Below, piece by piece: positions 63,196 to 64,000 of a stretch of 64,000 nucleotides of DNA (the stretch's first letter is position 1; the number at the start of each line of letters is the position of its first letter). Made by a program: the position numbers and the translations under genes. Origin of the DNA: an uncultured Opitutia bacterium (GTDB lineage Bacteria; Verrucomicrobiota; Verrucomicrobiia; Opitutales; Coraliomargaritaceae); assembly GCA_937136395.1 (NCBI GenBank), contig CAKZOI010000021.1:1-64000 (forward strand), in the 5' to 3' direction. The notes under the pieces were generated by a model. The model made no database searches. It had not been told where the DNA came from and saw nothing but the letters and a program-made list of their open reading frames with translations.

Positions 63196-64000
63196 ATGAA
63201 GACACTGTTCCGTATCTGTTTAATCTGCTTCGTCCTGTTAGTTGTTATCTTGGGTGCAGGCTATTTAGTCCTCACAAATGCCGGTTTTCAGAAGCGGATA
63301 TTGGAAGGTAAATTGCCCGCAGGTAGTTCGGTAAAGCATGTTCACGTGACTACCGGCGCCCTTAAGTTGTCTGAGCTGATTCTCGTTTTGCCAGACGGCA
63401 CACGTGTGAAAGTGGAGGGTGTGGATACATCATTTTCGCCACTAGCTGCGCTTTTTGAGAACACGATTCAACTAGGGGCTTTGGAAGTTGATGGGTTGAT
63501 GGTGCAATTGCCAAGTGCCGCAGTCGTTGGGGGTGAGCCCAGTTCTGTGTCGACTGATAGAGTCGTCGCAACTGGAGCAGATCAACCGATGGTCCCTCGG
63601 GGGGCTGTGGAAGTTCAGCCCGCAGGGAATCCATGGGACCTGGTGAATGCGATCGGTAATTTAGAATGGTTGCTGGATATTGAAACGATTCAGTTTAACG
63701 GCCAGATCAAGGATGCCGCGGGCACGACTTATGCCTTTGATGTCAAATCCGGAGCGATACGCCCAAGTGCTGAGACAGTAGTTGATGCATCTTTGCAGTT
63801 AATTTCCAGCGATCCTATTCAGTCTGGTTTGAAAGAGTTTGATTCAAGCGTTTTGTTGCGCTTTACGCAGAAGACCCATGGGGGCTTTGAGCAAATTCAT
63901 TTCGCGTCGAAGACTTCAGGTAAAGATGCCCGCGGTCGCGAGGTCTTATCGCTCGGCAACGAAGTGGATTTGGTATTCGACGGATTTCAAGAGACTGCAA
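63196..64000 (+). CDS. Membrane-anchored protein, AsmA-like (partial, runs off the window)
   Basis: The frame opens at the ATG at 63196 and stays open for 268 codons to the window end. It starts with an N-terminal membrane anchor (TLFRICLICFVLLVVILGAGYLVL), followed by beta-rich periplasmic sequence (VKHVHVTTGALKLSELILVLPDGTRVKVEGVDTSFSPLAALF, TIQLGALEVDGLMVQL). This start is typical of AsmA/DUF748-type envelope proteins, whose long bodies bridge the membranes. With only the N-terminal part visible the family call is tentative. Confidence 0.7.
   Translation, partial: MKTLFRICLICFVLLVVILGAGYLVLTNAGFQKRILEGKLPAGSSVKHVHVTTGALKLSELILVLPDGTRVKVEGVDTSFSPLAALFENTIQLGALEVDGLMVQLPSAAVVGGEPSSVSTDRVVATGADQPMVPRGAVEVQPAGNPWDLVNAIGNLEWLLDIETIQFNGQIKDAAGTTYAFDVKSGAIRPSAETVVDASLQLISSDPIQSGLKEFDSSVLLRFTQKTHGGFEQIHFASKTSGKDARGREVLSLGNEVDLVFDGFQETA

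Overview
The window looks like part of a Verrucomicrobiota chromosome, most likely a marine polysaccharide degrader of the Opitutae/Puniceicoccales type (Coraliomargarita or Lentimonas-like). This is inferred from protein families, not from a marker gene. The clues are a DUF1549/DUF1553 plus DUF1501 pair with a Planctomycetes-type cytochrome, several Tat-exported Gfo/Idh oxidoreductases, DUF1080 proteins, a formylglycine sulfatase, fucose genes, a GH78 rhamnosidase and a MoxR-Bat operon. I saw no rRNA, tRNA or CRISPR array.

Layout. 1-6 kb: L-fucose isomerase and mutarotase with a divergent AraC regulator, lying between two copies of one lineage-specific secreted protein family. 6-14 kb: an operon with a DUF192 lipoprotein, a membrane/TPR protein and O-acetylhomoserine sulfhydrylase, then an M24 peptidase, ArgS and a thymidine-phosphorylase homologue whose phosphate-binding loop is replaced. 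14-20 kb: an SHD1-DUF1549-DUF1553 protein, a DUF1501 protein and a membrane cytochrome/LRR protein, then EF-P. 20-25 kb: a GH78 rhamnosidase and a Delta-9 desaturase with a coiled-coil tail. 25-36.5 kb: two minus-strand catabolic clusters (DoxX, Gfo/Idh, lipoprotein; and Gfo/Idh, tandem DUF1080 interrupted by TGA, Nramp-fold transporter, Gfo/Idh, TIM-barrel isomerase, sulfatase), the second facing a ROK repressor across a palindromic operator candidate. 37.8-46.1 kb: the MoxR-DUF58-BatA-BatB-BatD/E operon. 46.2-47.5 kb: an intact IS3-family element with a 4-bp target duplication. 47.6-51.6 kb: GalE, a DUF2007/zinc-ribbon protein and two PilT-type ATPases. 51.6-57.5 kb: an ExbB/ExbD/ExbD system with two TPR proteins. 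57.6-62.2 kb: ABC-F ATPase, Yip1 protein, RecN and DUF721. 62.2-63.2 kb: a gene-free stretch with three related structured RNA candidates. 63.2-64 kb: the start of a membrane-anchored protein that runs off the window.

How the genes may work together. Fucose and rhamnose release and use, sulfate removal, and an apparent oxidise / cleave 3-keto glycoside / isomerise gene set all fit growth on sulfated deoxy-sugar polysaccharides; this pathway assignment is inference. The strongest candidates for something undescribed are the three tandem RNAs at 62348-63010. They share a 5' CCC/GGG hairpin, a conserved single-stranded block and a long 3' hairpin whose stem sequence changes while its UUAGGGGUAG loop does not. 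Next come the in-frame TGA between two DUF1080 domains, the altered phosphorylase, and the Nramp-fold transporter without metal-ligand motifs.
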